The notes: generated by a model not told the origin, from the letters alone. DNA of 64,000 nt from an uncultured Clostridia bacterium (GCA_934636105.1 CAKTZR010000011.1:35838-99837), one strand, 5' to 3'; positions 51,294-58,899 are shown, counted from the stretch's first letter. Numbers and translations are program-made.

Positions 51294-52152
51294 GGCGGCC
51301 TCCCTTCCCCACGATGGCTTCCACCGCCGCGCGGACTTCTTCGATCTTGTAAATGCCTTCCGGAACATCGAATCCCTTTTCGCGCAGCTTCTGCGCCAGC
51401 TCGACGGCCTGCGGCACATCCAGCCCGATGGCGCGCAGCTCCTCACCTCTGGAGAAAACCTCGCGCGGCGCGCCGTCCATCGCCACCTTGCCGTGGTTCA
51501 TGACGATGACGCGCTCGGCCAGCGCCGCCACGTCGTCCATCGAGTGGCTGACCATCACGATGGTTGCGCCGGATTCGCGGTGCAGGTCGCTGATGAGCCC
51601 CAAAATCTCCTCGCGTCCCTTCGGGTCAAGACCTGCGCATGGCTCGTCGAGCACCAGCGTCTGCGGCTCCATCGCCAGCACGCCCGCAATCGCCACGCGG
51701 CGCATCTGGCCGCCGGAAAGTTCAAAGACGGAGCGCTGGGCCAGCGCGTCGTAATCCAGCGCGACGCGGCGCATTGCCGTGCGCACGCGGCGGTCGATTT
51801 CGGCTTCATCCAGCCCGAGGTTCTTCGGGCCGAAGGCGATGTCCTTTTCGACCGTCTCCTCAAACAGCTGGTTCTCCGGGTATTGGAAAACCAACCCGAC
51901 GCGGCGGCGGATGGCGCGCTTGTCGGTATTCTTGTCCGCCAAATCCATGCCGTCCACGGTGATTTTGCCGCTCGTGGGCAGAATCAGGCCGTTCAAATGC
52001 TGCACCAGCGTCGATTTGCCGCTGCCGGTGTGGCCGATCAGGCCGACAAATTCGCCGTCGTGAATCGTCAGGCTCACGTCGTCCAGCGCCTTTGTCTCAT
52101 ACGGCCCGCCCTGCATGTATACGTAATTCAGATGTTCGATGACAATCGACAT
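51286..52152 (-). CDS. ecfA2: ECF transporter ATPase A2
   Basis: A 288-residue ABC ATPase: Walker A GHTGSGKST, Q-loop VFQYPENQLFEETV, signature LSGGQMRR, Walker B TLVLDEPCAGLD and switch His in VMVSHSM. The FEETV segment after the Q-loop is typical of EcfA2. GGAGGAAG precedes the ATG. It overlaps ecfA1 by 25 bases. Confidence 0.95.
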   Translation of the reverse strand: MSIVIEHLNYVYMQGGPYETKALDDVSLTIHDGEFVGLIGHTGSGKSTLVQHLNGLILPTSGKITVDGMDLADKNTDKRAIRRRVGLVFQYPENQLFEETVEKDIAFGPKNLGLDEAEIDRRVRTAMRRVALDYDALAQRSVFELSGGQMRRVAIAGVLAMEPQTLVLDEPCAGLDPKGREEILGLISDLHRESGATIVMVSHSMDDVAALAERVIVMNHGKVAMDGAPREVFSRGEELRAIGLDVPQAVELAQKLREKGFDVPEGIYKIEEVRAAVEAIVGKGGRHA

Positions 52153-52994
52153 ACTTCCTCCACCATCTCGTCCACGGTCAACACATCCGCGCGCACGTCC
52201 ACGCCGTCCTGCCGCAGGCTGTGCGCCAGATCGGTCATCGGCGGCACATCAAGCCCCAGCGCGCGCACCTTGTCCACCTTCGTGAAGACCTCGCGCGGCG
52301 TGCCGCTCAAGGCAATCTTGCCGTCGTCCATCACGATCATGTAATCGGCGGTCGCAGCTTCGCTCATGTAGTGCGTGATAATCACGACGCTGATGCCTTC
52401 TTCCTTGTTCAGCCGATGCACGGTGTTCATCACCTCGCGCCGTCCGCTGGGATCGAGCATCGCCGTCGATTCGTCGAGGATAATCACGTCCGGCTTCATC
52501 GCCAGCACGCCCGCGATGGCGACGCGCTGCTTCTGGCCGCCGGAAAGCATGTGCGGCGCTTTTTTGGCATACTGGCTCATGCCGACAGCTTTGAGCGCGT
52601 CATCGATGCGCACGCGGATTTCCTTGGGTGGCACGCCGTTGTTTTCCAAGCCGAAAGCCACGTCCTCCTCCACAACCGTCGCAACGATCTGGTTGTCCGG
52701 GTTCTGGAAGACCATGCCCGCGTGCTGACGGATATCGAAAACGAGGTCGTCGTCCTTCGTATCCATGCCGCAGACCCAAACCGTGCCGCTCCCCGGCACA
52801 TACAGCGCGTTAAAGAGTTTCGCCAGCGTCGATTTGCCGCTGCCGTTGTGGCCGAGAATCGCCAGAAACTCGCCCTTTTTCACGCGCATGCTCACATCAT
52901 CCACCGCGTTTTTCTGCGCTTCCGGGTAGCAGTAGCACAGATTGCTGGCGATAATGCGGTTTTCCTCAACATTTGTCACAAATAAATCCTCCAT
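52128..52994 (-). CDS. ecfA1: ECF transporter ATPase A1
   Basis: A 288-residue ABC ATPase: Walker A GHNGSGKST, Q-loop VFQNPDNQIVATVVEEDVAFG (EcfA1 type), signature LSGGQKQR, Walker B VIILDESTAMLD and switch His in IITHYM. With EcfA2 and EcfT it forms the energising module shared by several vitamin S components. It is first in the operon. Upstream lie a family A repeat and an FMN riboswitch with terminator, but no S-component gene. Confidence 0.95.
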   Translation of the reverse strand: MEDLFVTNVEENRIIASNLCYCYPEAQKNAVDDVSMRVKKGEFLAILGHNGSGKSTLAKLFNALYVPGSGTVWVCGMDTKDDDLVFDIRQHAGMVFQNPDNQIVATVVEEDVAFGLENNGVPPKEIRVRIDDALKAVGMSQYAKKAPHMLSGGQKQRVAIAGVLAMKPDVIILDESTAMLDPSGRREVMNTVHRLNKEEGISVVIITHYMSEAATADYMIVMDDGKIALSGTPREVFTKVDKVRALGLDVPPMTDLAHSLRQDGVDVRADVLTVDEMVEEVCRLSSNI

Positions 52995-53026
52995 ACAGGC
53001 AAAAAGCTTTTTACCTTACGCCTTAT

Positions 53027-53155
53027 AACTCCTTCAGTCAGCTTCGCTGACAGCTCCCTCACAGAGGGAGCCTTTATCTTCACGCTGACGTTGCTTATGC
53101 CAAAAGCCTCCCTCCTTGAGGGAGGTGGCACGCCGAAGGCGTGACGGAAGGAGTT
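53027..53155. repeat. Family A MITE-like repeat (copy 4)
   Basis: 129 bases, perfect AACTCCTTC/GAAGGAGTT ends and the same inner stems as copy 3. It directly abuts the A-rich arm of the riboswitch terminator and lies 33 bases upstream of ecfA1. Confidence 0.85.
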
Positions 53156-53194
53156 AAAAAAACAGCGCCCAAAGCACATGTCCTTGGGCGCTGT
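53156..53194 (-). terminator. Riboswitch-controlled terminator
   Basis: Stem ACAGCGCCCAA/TTGGGCGCTGT followed on the reverse strand by seven T; the likely OFF state of the FMN riboswitch. Confidence 0.85.
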
Positions 53195-53216
53195 GAAAGC
53201 ATAGCAAAATCTTTGC

Positions 53217-53331
53217 CGTCTTCTTCCATCCAGACTATACTGTCGGTTTCGGAATTTCGCCGAATCGCAAGCCATTTCGGCCCGTCGCGGACTCTACCGC
53301 CGGTCGGGAATTTCGCCCCGCCCTGAAGACG
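53217..53331 (-). promoter_or_regulatory. FMN riboswitch (RFN element)
   Basis: The reverse strand has the conserved RFN blocks: CTTCAGGGCGGGGCGAAATT, CCGACCGGCGGTAGAGTCCGC, a variable stem, AAATTCCGAAACCGACAGTA, then TAGTCTGGATGGAAGAAG closing the P1 helix. FMN binding to such elements promotes termination of riboflavin synthesis or uptake genes. A terminator follows. The next gene downstream is ecfA1, about 220 bases away across a family A repeat. Confidence 0.93.
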
Positions 53332-53336
53332 AATCG

Positions 53337-53345
53337 ATTATAGCA
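53337..53345 (-). promoter_or_regulatory. Extended -10 promoter of the FMN riboswitch transcript
   Basis: Reverse-strand TGCTATAAT: perfect -10 (53337-53342) with the TGn extension; the -35 (TTTTCT at 17 bases) is weak. Confidence 0.65.
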
Positions 53346-53375
53346 TAAAACCATTCAAAAGAAAAGAGGAAATTG

Positions 53376-54320
53376 TTATTGGTTAAACGTCACGACTTCT
53401 TCCTTCGGCGGGTCGCACGGCTCAACCGCCTTGACATAGAGCACCGGGCCGACGCCCTTATACTGTGTGCGCTCCTCGGCTCTGACCTCGGCGGTAATCA
53501 TCTGCCAGGTCTTGGGCTGCGGAATCGGCAGGCCGTTGGCCTTGGCGATGAAGCCGACAAAGCGCACGTCCTCCGCGCAGCAGACCATGCCCATGCGGCC
53601 GGGCACGTATTCGTCCTTGCCGATGTTGCGGCCGCGATAGATGTAGCCCTTGAACCGGACGGTCTTGCCATCGTAGTTTTCCGGATTCTCGGATGCATCC
53701 AGATAGAAGATGCCGAACTGATAATCCTCGATCTCGACGATCGGCGCATCCATGTCATAGGGCGGCGGCATGCCCGCGCCGTAATCCTCGCTCGTGCCGT
53801 CGTCGTTTTCGAAGTAGAGCGAAGCCTGCGGGTTCATGCTGCGCACATTGCGATCGCGGATGAGCTGGCGGGTTTCCTCCGTCGCACGGTTGAAAACCAC
53901 CATGTCCGCGTCCGTGATATGCTGGAGCATCCGCTGTCCCATGTTCTTGGCGTACAGGTCAAACGTTTCGGCGTTGACCGTCGTGATGATCTGATAGATT
54001 TCCAGCACCTTGGGTGTGCGTTCAATCGCCTCATCCAAATCCCACATGCCGTTCATTTCGATAATCACGCGGTCGGGATGATGCTTGCGCACAAACGCGC
54101 GCAGCGTGTCGCCGTTGTATTCGTCCTCGTCCTCGATGCACTCCACGACGCTGTGCGTCTTTTTGAGCATATCGGGTTCGTACTCCGTTTCGCCTTCTTC
54201 GCACTGGATAATCAGCGTGCTTTCGTCGCGCGTGAAGCCCGGGTCTTGAAGCACGCTGGCGATAAAGGAGGTCTTGCCGCTTTCCAGGAAACCGGCAAAC
54301 ATGTAAACCGGAATGGCCAT
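53376..54320 (-). CDS. G3E (CobW-like) GTPase fused to a TIGR03943/DUF1980-like domain
   Basis: A 314-residue protein. The N-terminal part is a G3E GTPase: P-loop GFLESGKTS (10-18), then DRVIIEMNGMWDLDEA as the Walker B/switch region. The C-x-C-C metal motif is absent (QCEEGE there). The C-terminal 100 residues (YDGKTVRFKGYIYRG...GRMGMVCCAEDVRFVGF...TWQMITAEVRAEE) resemble the C-terminal domain of TIGR03943/DUF1980 proteins, which accompany CobW GTPases and YraQ-type permeases. A metal-handling role is likely. ATG 54320 follows GAGGG, 13 bases after the next GTPase, so they form an operon. Confidence 0.75.
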   Translation of the reverse strand: MAIPVYMFAGFLESGKTSFIASVLQDPGFTRDESTLIIQCEEGETEYEPDMLKKTHSVVECIEDEDEYNGDTLRAFVRKHHPDRVIIEMNGMWDLDEAIERTPKVLEIYQIITTVNAETFDLYAKNMGQRMLQHITDADMVVFNRATEETRQLIRDRNVRSMNPQASLYFENDDGTSEDYGAGMPPPYDMDAPIVEIEDYQFGIFYLDASENPENYDGKTVRFKGYIYRGRNIGKDEYVPGRMGMVCCAEDVRFVGFIAKANGLPIPQPKTWQMITAEVRAEERTQYKGVGPVLYVKAVEPCDPPKEEVVTFNQ

Positions 54321-54333
54321 TTCGTCCCTCCGA

Positions 54334-55527
54334 TCAGGCAACGCCGAACAGCTTCGCCAGCTTCTCGTCTTCGAGCTTGCTGCCAATCACGCACAGGCGG
54401 CCGGTGTAATCCGCCGGACCCTTGCGGATGTTCTGCTCGCCCGGCGTGTAGTCAAAGTGAATCCAGCCGCCGTCGGTGCAGGGCACGATGCCCTTCGCGC
54501 GCAGCACAAGGCCGTATTCGCCGTCGTCGAGCTTGGCCAGCATGACGGAAAGCTCGTCCTCGCCAAACTGGCGCACCGTTTCCTTGCCCCAGGATACAAA
54601 CACTTCGTCCGCATCGTGGCCGTGATGGTGGTGGTGATGATGGCCGCAGCTGCACACGCCGTTCTCATCATAATGATGATGGTGCTCGTGCTCCTCGTGG
54701 TCATGGTCATGATGATGCTCATGCTCATCTTCATCATCATCGTCGTCGTGATGATGGTGATGCTCGTCCTCATCTTCGTCATCATCGTCGTCGTGGTCAT
54801 GATGGTGATGATGCTCGTCCTCGTCATGGTCGTCGTGATCGTGGTGATGATGATGGCAGCACTCGTCGTCGTCATCATCGTCATGATGCTCGGCCATCAC
54901 CGTCGCCAGCATGTCTTCGGCAAGGTTGTGGTCGTCCTGCATCGCCGCGAGGATGGTTTCGCCGCTGATGTCGTCCCACGGGGTCGTGATGATGCGCGCC
55001 TTGGCGTTATGCTCACGCAGCAGCGCGACGACAGCCTCCAGCTTCTCCTGGCTCATGCCCTGCGTGCGGGAGAGCAGGATGGTTCCGGCGTACTCGATCT
55101 GGTTGAGGAAGAACTCGCCGAAGTTCTTGACATACATGCGGCACTTGCCCGCATCCGCGACGGTCACAAAGCTGCCCATCTCGGCCTCCGGGATGTCCTT
55201 TTCCACGCCTTCAACGGCGCGAATCACGTCGGAGAGCTTGCCGACGCCGCTCGGCTCGATGAGGATGCGATCCGGGTGATACTGGTCAATCACCTGGCGG
55301 AGCGCCTTGCCGAAGTCGCCGACCAGTGAGCAGCAGATGCAGCCGGAGTTCATCTCCGTCACCTGAATGCCCGCCTCTTTCATGAAACCGCCGTCAATGC
55401 CGATTTCGCCGAACTCGTTTTCAATGAGGACGACCTTCTCGCCGGAAAGCGCCTCTTTAAGCAGCTTCTTAATCAGCGTCGTCTTGCCCGCGCCGAGGAA
55501 GCCGGAAAAAATATCAATTTTCGTCAT
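54334..55527 (-). CDS. G3E (CobW-like) GTPase with long His/Asp-rich metal-binding insert
   Basis: A 397-residue COG0523 GTPase: P-loop GFLGAGKTT (9-17), metal motif Cys63-x-Cys65-Cys66 (SGCICCSL) and EPSGVGKLSD as switch. The guanine-specificity motif is degenerate (LSRTQG). Residues 214-304 are almost only His, Asp and Glu, including CSCGHHHHHHHGHD. The CobW C-terminal domain follows. Such proteins deliver or buffer zinc, nickel or cobalt. I choose ATG 55527: AAGGAG abuts the ATG at 55536 and lies nine bases before 55527. The fused GTPase follows 13 bases later. Confidence 0.88.
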   Translation of the reverse strand: MTKIDIFSGFLGAGKTTLIKKLLKEALSGEKVVLIENEFGEIGIDGGFMKEAGIQVTEMNSGCICCSLVGDFGKALRQVIDQYHPDRILIEPSGVGKLSDVIRAVEGVEKDIPEAEMGSFVTVADAGKCRMYVKNFGEFFLNQIEYAGTILLSRTQGMSQEKLEAVVALLREHNAKARIITTPWDDISGETILAAMQDDHNLAEDMLATVMAEHHDDDDDDECCHHHHHDHDDHDEDEHHHHHDHDDDDDEDEDEHHHHHDDDDDEDEHEHHHDHDHEEHEHHHHYDENGVCSCGHHHHHHHGHDADEVFVSWGKETVRQFGEDELSVMLAKLDDGEYGLVLRAKGIVPCTDGGWIHFDYTPGEQNIRKGPADYTGRLCVIGSKLEDEKLAKLFGVA

Positions 55528-55565
55528 GGTAAGCATCTCCTTATGGGTCTATGGGGTTACGTTTG

Positions 55566-55597
55566 GGACACTGTCCCGATTCCAAAGGCATATTGTA
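55566..55597 (-). promoter_or_regulatory. Promoter region of the GTPase pair with palindrome
   Basis: Reverse-strand TACAAT (55592-55597) with a weak -35, TTGTTT (55615-55620). Just downstream of the start site is the 13-base palindrome GGGACACTGTCCC (55566-55578), a possible operator or intergenic repeat. Confidence 0.4.
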
Positions 55598-55647
55598 CAC
55601 CGTTTTTCGGGAAAAAACAAGGATTTCGGAAGAAAAAACAAAGTAGG

Positions 55648-56820
55648 TCAAATTCTGGCCACGCCGGTTTCCCGCGCGGCCTTGGCCACAGCCTCCGCGA
55701 CCGCCGGGCCGACGCGCTTATCAAATGCCTTGGGGATGATGTAATCCGCGCTCAATTCGTCGTCGGAAACGAGATTCGCAATCGCATAGCTGGCCGCGAC
55801 CTTCATCGCCTCGTTGATATCCTTCGCACGGCAGTCGAGTGCGCCGCGGAAAATGCCGGGGAAAGCGAGCACGTTGTTGATCTGGTTCTTGTAATCGCTG
55901 CGTCCGCTGCCGACAACCACCGCGCCCGCCGCCAGCGCCTCGTCCGGGTGGATTTCCGGAACAGGGTTCGCCATCGGGAACACGCACGCGCCCGCGTTCA
56001 TGCTCGCGACCATCTCGCGCGTCACCACGCCCGGCGCGCTCACGCCGATAAACACATCCGCCCCGCGCATCGCGTCGGCCAGCGTGCCGGTAATGTGCCG
56101 CGGGTTCGTCTTGCGGCTCATCTCCTCGTGCGCCGGGTTCAGCCCCTCCATGCCCTCGCAGATGATCCCGAATCGGTCCACCATAATCAGGTCTTTCACG
56201 CCGAGGTTCATCAAATGCTTGCCGATGGCCACGCCCGCGCTGCCTGCGCCGTTGATGACCACCTTCGCCGTCTCCATCGTCTTGCCGACGACCTTCAGCG
56301 CGTTGAGCAGCGCCGCCGCAACGACGACGGCCGTGCCGTGCTGATCGTCATGGAAAACGGGGATATCGCAGATTTCCTTCAGCTTGCGCTCCACCTCAAA
56401 GCAGCGCGGCGCGGCGATGTCCTCCAGATTGATGCCGCCGAAACTGCCGGAAATCAGGTAGATCGTCCGCACCAGCTCGTCCACGTCCTTCGTGCGCACG
56501 CACAGCGGGAACGCGTCCACGCCCGCGAACTCCTTAAACAGCACGCACTTGCCTTCCATCACCGGCATGCCCGCCTCCGGGCCGATGTCGCCCAGACCGA
56601 GGATCGCCGAGCCATCCGTAATCACGGCGACCATGTTCGCGCGCCGCGTGAGCAGATAGCTCTTTTCGTAGTCGTCGCGAATCGCGAGGCACGGTTCGGC
56701 CACGCCCGGCGTATAGGCCAGCGAAAGTTCTTCGCTATTGGTCACGTGGGTTCGCGGCGTCACTTCGATTTTTCCCTGCCACTCGTAGTGCTTTTTCAGC
56801 GCTTCCTGCTTGATATCCAT
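55648..56820 (-). CDS. Malic enzyme (NAD(P)-dependent, decarboxylating)
   Basis: A 390-residue short-type malic enzyme converting malate to pyruvate. SLAYTPGVAEPC (tyrosine proton donor), the VITDGSAILGLGDIGPEAGMPVMEGK region with the catalytic Lys, FHDDQHGTAVV (metal Asp pair), GAGSAGVAIGKHL (nucleotide) and MANPVPEIHPDEA are all present. Cofactor preference is not readable. It ends about 110 bases from the GTPase promoter. A family B repeat lies 17 bases upstream of its ATG. Confidence 0.95.
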   Translation of the reverse strand: MDIKQEALKKHYEWQGKIEVTPRTHVTNSEELSLAYTPGVAEPCLAIRDDYEKSYLLTRRANMVAVITDGSAILGLGDIGPEAGMPVMEGKCVLFKEFAGVDAFPLCVRTKDVDELVRTIYLISGSFGGINLEDIAAPRCFEVERKLKEICDIPVFHDDQHGTAVVVAAALLNALKVVGKTMETAKVVINGAGSAGVAIGKHLMNLGVKDLIMVDRFGIICEGMEGLNPAHEEMSRKTNPRHITGTLADAMRGADVFIGVSAPGVVTREMVASMNAGACVFPMANPVPEIHPDEALAAGAVVVGSGRSDYKNQINNVLAFPGIFRGALDCRAKDINEAMKVAASYAIANLVSDDELSADYIIPKAFDKRVGPAVAEAVAKAARETGVARI

Positions 56821-56836
56821 AAAAGAGCATCCTTTC

Positions 56837-57020
56837 TTGGGGCTGTCGCCCCAAACCCCACTTGAGGGCTAAGCCCTCAAACTCCTACTTCGCTTCGCGC
56901 TTATAGATCGAATCTTTTCCATTCCTTTATCGCAAAGCGATAAAGGAAAAGTGAGAAGTCCAGGAACGGAACAAACGCCCGCTGTGCGGGACACAGTGCG
57001 TGACGTTCCAGGTTTCTGGC
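56837..57020. repeat. Family B palindromic repeat cluster (copy 5)
   Basis: CTTGGGGCTGTCGCCCCAA, TTGAGGGCTAAGCCCTCAA, a TTCCTTTATCGCAAAGCGATAAAGGAA hairpin (split in the middle by GCAAAGC) and a further GGAACG/CGTTCC pair. The gap 56821-57151 holds nothing else I recognise. Confidence 0.6.
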
Positions 57021-57151
57021 GGGGTATGGGGCAGCGCCCCATCGTCCCTATTCGTCCCCCATCATACTTGAATCGCCGAAAAAAATCAATCCCGTTCAGC
57101 AGGAAAAAGCGCGAAACCATCGAAATGTTTGCAGGGTATGGGAGGTTGTCT

Positions 57152-57370
57152 ATGAAATTTACTCGTCAGCAGGTGCTCGACCTGCTCATCCGCGCCAAGG
57201 CCGCAGGCCATCTGCCCGACGACGGGCCTACGTCCCTGTTTGTTGCCCAAAAACGCGGAAAACCCGTTCAGCTCGCGGTCGCCGTGGCGGATTCCAAAAT
57301 CGTCGTCCGGCAAAGCCGCCTGCCCTTCACCAAGCCCCTCGTCTTCTCCGCTTCCGAATTGCAATCGTAA
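57152..57370 (+). CDS. Small unknown protein (72 aa) upstream of the alcohol dehydrogenase
   Basis: I do not recognise this 72-residue basic protein. MKFTRQQVLDLLIRAKAAGHLPDDG looks like a helical N-terminus, then a short sheet (PVQLAVAVADSKIVVRQSRL). GGGAGG lies six bases before the ATG, which supports translation. It ends 24 bases before the alcohol dehydrogenase start and is probably co-transcribed with it. An earlier ATG at 57125 has no ribosome site. Confidence 0.55.
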   Translation: MKFTRQQVLDLLIRAKAAGHLPDDGPTSLFVAQKRGKPVQLAVAVADSKIVVRQSRLPFTKPLVFSASELQS

Positions 57371-57394
57371 ACCATCCATGAGGAGGATTCACTT

Positions 57395-58576
57395 ATGAGC
57401 AATTTCAGCTATTTCACGCCCACCCATGTCTATTTTGGCCGCGACACGCAAAAGCAGGTCGGCGACCTCGTCCGCGCGCAGGGCTGCAAAAAGGTTTTGA
57501 TTCATTACGGCGGCCAGAGCGCGCGCCGCAGCGGCCTGCTCGACCAGATTGAAGCGTCCCTCGACGCGGCGAACGTCGCGCATGTCCAGCTCGGCGGCGT
57601 CGTGCCCAACCCGCATCTCTCCCTCGTCTATCAGGGGATCGATCTGTGCAAAAAAGAGGGCGTTGACTTCATTCTCGCCGTCGGCGGCGGCAGCGTCATC
57701 GATTCCGCTAAGGCCATCGGCTATGGCATGTGCATGACGGGCGACGTGTGGGATTTGTATGACCATAAGCGCAAGGCGGAGGGCTGCCTGCCCATCGGCG
57801 TGGTGCTGACCATCGCCGCCTCCGGCAGTGAGATGAGCGATTCCTCCGTCATCACCAAGGAGGAGGGCGGCATCAAGCGCGGCTATAACGACGATATCTG
57901 CCGCCCGAAATTCGCCGTCATGAATCCGGAATTGACCATGACCCTGCCGGATTATCAAACCGCCTGCGGCTGCACCGATATCCTCATGCACACCATGGAG
58001 CGCTACTTCACCCAGGGCGAGACCATGGAAATCACGGACAGCATCGCCGAGGGTCTGCTTCGCACCGTCATGGCGCAGGCGCTCATCCTCCGCGATGATC
58101 CCAAGAATTACGACGCGCGCGCCGAGGTCATGTGGGCGGGCAGCCTTTCCCATAACGGCCTGACCGGGTGCGGCCACAGCGAAAGCGACTTCGCTTCCCA
58201 CCGTCTGGAGCATGAGCTGGGCGGCATGTTCGATGTGGCGCATGGCGCGGGTCTCGCCGCCATCTGGGGCAGCTGGGCGCGCTATGTCTACAAGAACTGC
58301 CTGCCGCGCTTTGTCCGCTTCGCGCATAACGTCATGGGCGTCGCGTCTGATCTGTCCGATGAGGAAGCGGCTCTCCGCGGCATCGAGCTGATGGAGAATT
58401 TCTTCCGTTCCATCCATATGCCCACCAGCCTCAGCGAATTGGGCGTCCATCCCACCGACGCACAGCTTCACGAGCTGGCGCAGAAGTGCAAGATCGCCTG
58501 CGGCGGCCTGCTCGGCTCTGCCAAGCGTCTGGATGAAGCCGATATGCTCGCGATTTACGAGATGGCGAACCACTAA
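57395..58576 (+). CDS. Iron-containing (butanol-type) alcohol dehydrogenase
   Basis: A 393-residue group III alcohol dehydrogenase, YqhD/BdhA-like. The nucleotide motif is GGGSVIDSAK (97-106). Metal ligands are Asp195 and His199 (CTDILMHTMERYF), His269 or His273 (SHRLEHELGG) and His283 (VAHGAGLA). It reduces aldehydes with NAD(P)H. GAGGA precedes the ATG. Unlike adhE, no Rex-type operator is visible upstream. Confidence 0.94.
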   Translation: MSNFSYFTPTHVYFGRDTQKQVGDLVRAQGCKKVLIHYGGQSARRSGLLDQIEASLDAANVAHVQLGGVVPNPHLSLVYQGIDLCKKEGVDFILAVGGGSVIDSAKAIGYGMCMTGDVWDLYDHKRKAEGCLPIGVVLTIAASGSEMSDSSVITKEEGGIKRGYNDDICRPKFAVMNPELTMTLPDYQTACGCTDILMHTMERYFTQGETMEITDSIAEGLLRTVMAQALILRDDPKNYDARAEVMWAGSLSHNGLTGCGHSESDFASHRLEHELGGMFDVAHGAGLAAIWGSWARYVYKNCLPRFVRFAHNVMGVASDLSDEEAALRGIELMENFFRSIHMPTSLSELGVHPTDAQLHELAQKCKIACGGLLGSAKRLDEADMLAIYEMANH

Positions 58577-58585
58577 AAAACATTC

Positions 58586-58613
58586 TTGATATTTCCGTTC
58601 TTTCTGTTAAAAT
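58586..58613 (+). promoter_or_regulatory. Promoter of the structured leader
   Basis: TTGATA (58586-58591), 16-base spacer, TAAAAT (58608-58613). Confidence 0.6.
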
Positions 58614-58616
58614 AGG

Positions 58617-58705
58617 TTTTGCTCGTCGGAGGGCAAGTTGTTCGGAGAAATAACAGCCGGATAAGGCGCAGGTTGAAACACCTGTTCCTTGTCCGGCTGT
58701 TTTTG
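58617..58705 (+). promoter_or_regulatory. Structured leader with terminator, upstream of a MATE relic
   Basis: Two small hairpins with similar loops (TTGCTC/GGGCAA around GTCGGA; GTTGTT/AATAAC around CGGAGA) are followed by a strong hairpin (CAGCCGGATAAGG/CCTTGTCCGGCTG, 13 pairs, with an inner CAGGT/ACCTG) and TTTTTG. The layout is that of a transcriptional riboswitch or attenuator. The class is not certain; a guanidine-type (mepA-associated) riboswitch is one candidate because the gene behind it is a MATE relic. Confidence 0.55.
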
Positions 58706-58726
58706 TTTATGAAGGAGGTCTTTCGC

Positions 58727-58825
58727 TTGGATTTGCTAACCGGTCAAATTAAACCCCTGTATTTCAAGTATCTTTCCGCCGCTTTCGCCATCCGCCGATA
58801 TACGGCGGTTCTTCCCAGCGCGTAA
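58727..58825 (+). pseudogene. MATE efflux transporter relic (N-terminal 32 aa)
   Basis: AAGGAGG eight bases before TTG 58727 opens a frame reading MDLLTGQIKPLYFKYLSAAF, the characteristic N-terminus of Clostridial MATE (NorM-like) transporters. It then breaks to AIRRYTAVLPSA and stops. The rest of the gene, normally about 440 residues, is absent. Promoter, leader, ribosome site and first 20 codons are intact, so the deletion looks recent. Confidence 0.65.
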
Positions 58826-58861
58826 CCCTCTCCGTCGGCGTTGTTTTCCTCTCGTTAGATC

Positions 58862-58895
58862 AAAAAAGGTGTTGAGCCGCCCGCCCAACGCCTTT
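58862..58895 (-). terminator. Terminator after the fic gene
   Basis: Stem AAGGTGTTG/CAACGCCTT, followed on the reverse strand by six T. Confidence 0.75.
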
Positions 58896-58899
58896 TCTT

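Noticed and set aside
16893..53155. Family A repeats considered as CRISPR or as ordinary terminators only
   Set aside because: Copies are dispersed, not arrayed, and have conserved terminal inverted repeats beyond what a terminator needs.
54600..54900. CAT/GAT-rich low-complexity tract considered as a CRISPR array or microsatellite
   Set aside because: It is in frame in a CobW GTPase and encodes a His/Asp metal-binding stretch; units are irregular with no spacers.
55566..55578. GGGACACTGTCCC considered as a LexA box
   Set aside because: It does not match the Gram-positive GAAC-N4-GTTC pattern and lies at a metal-related operon.
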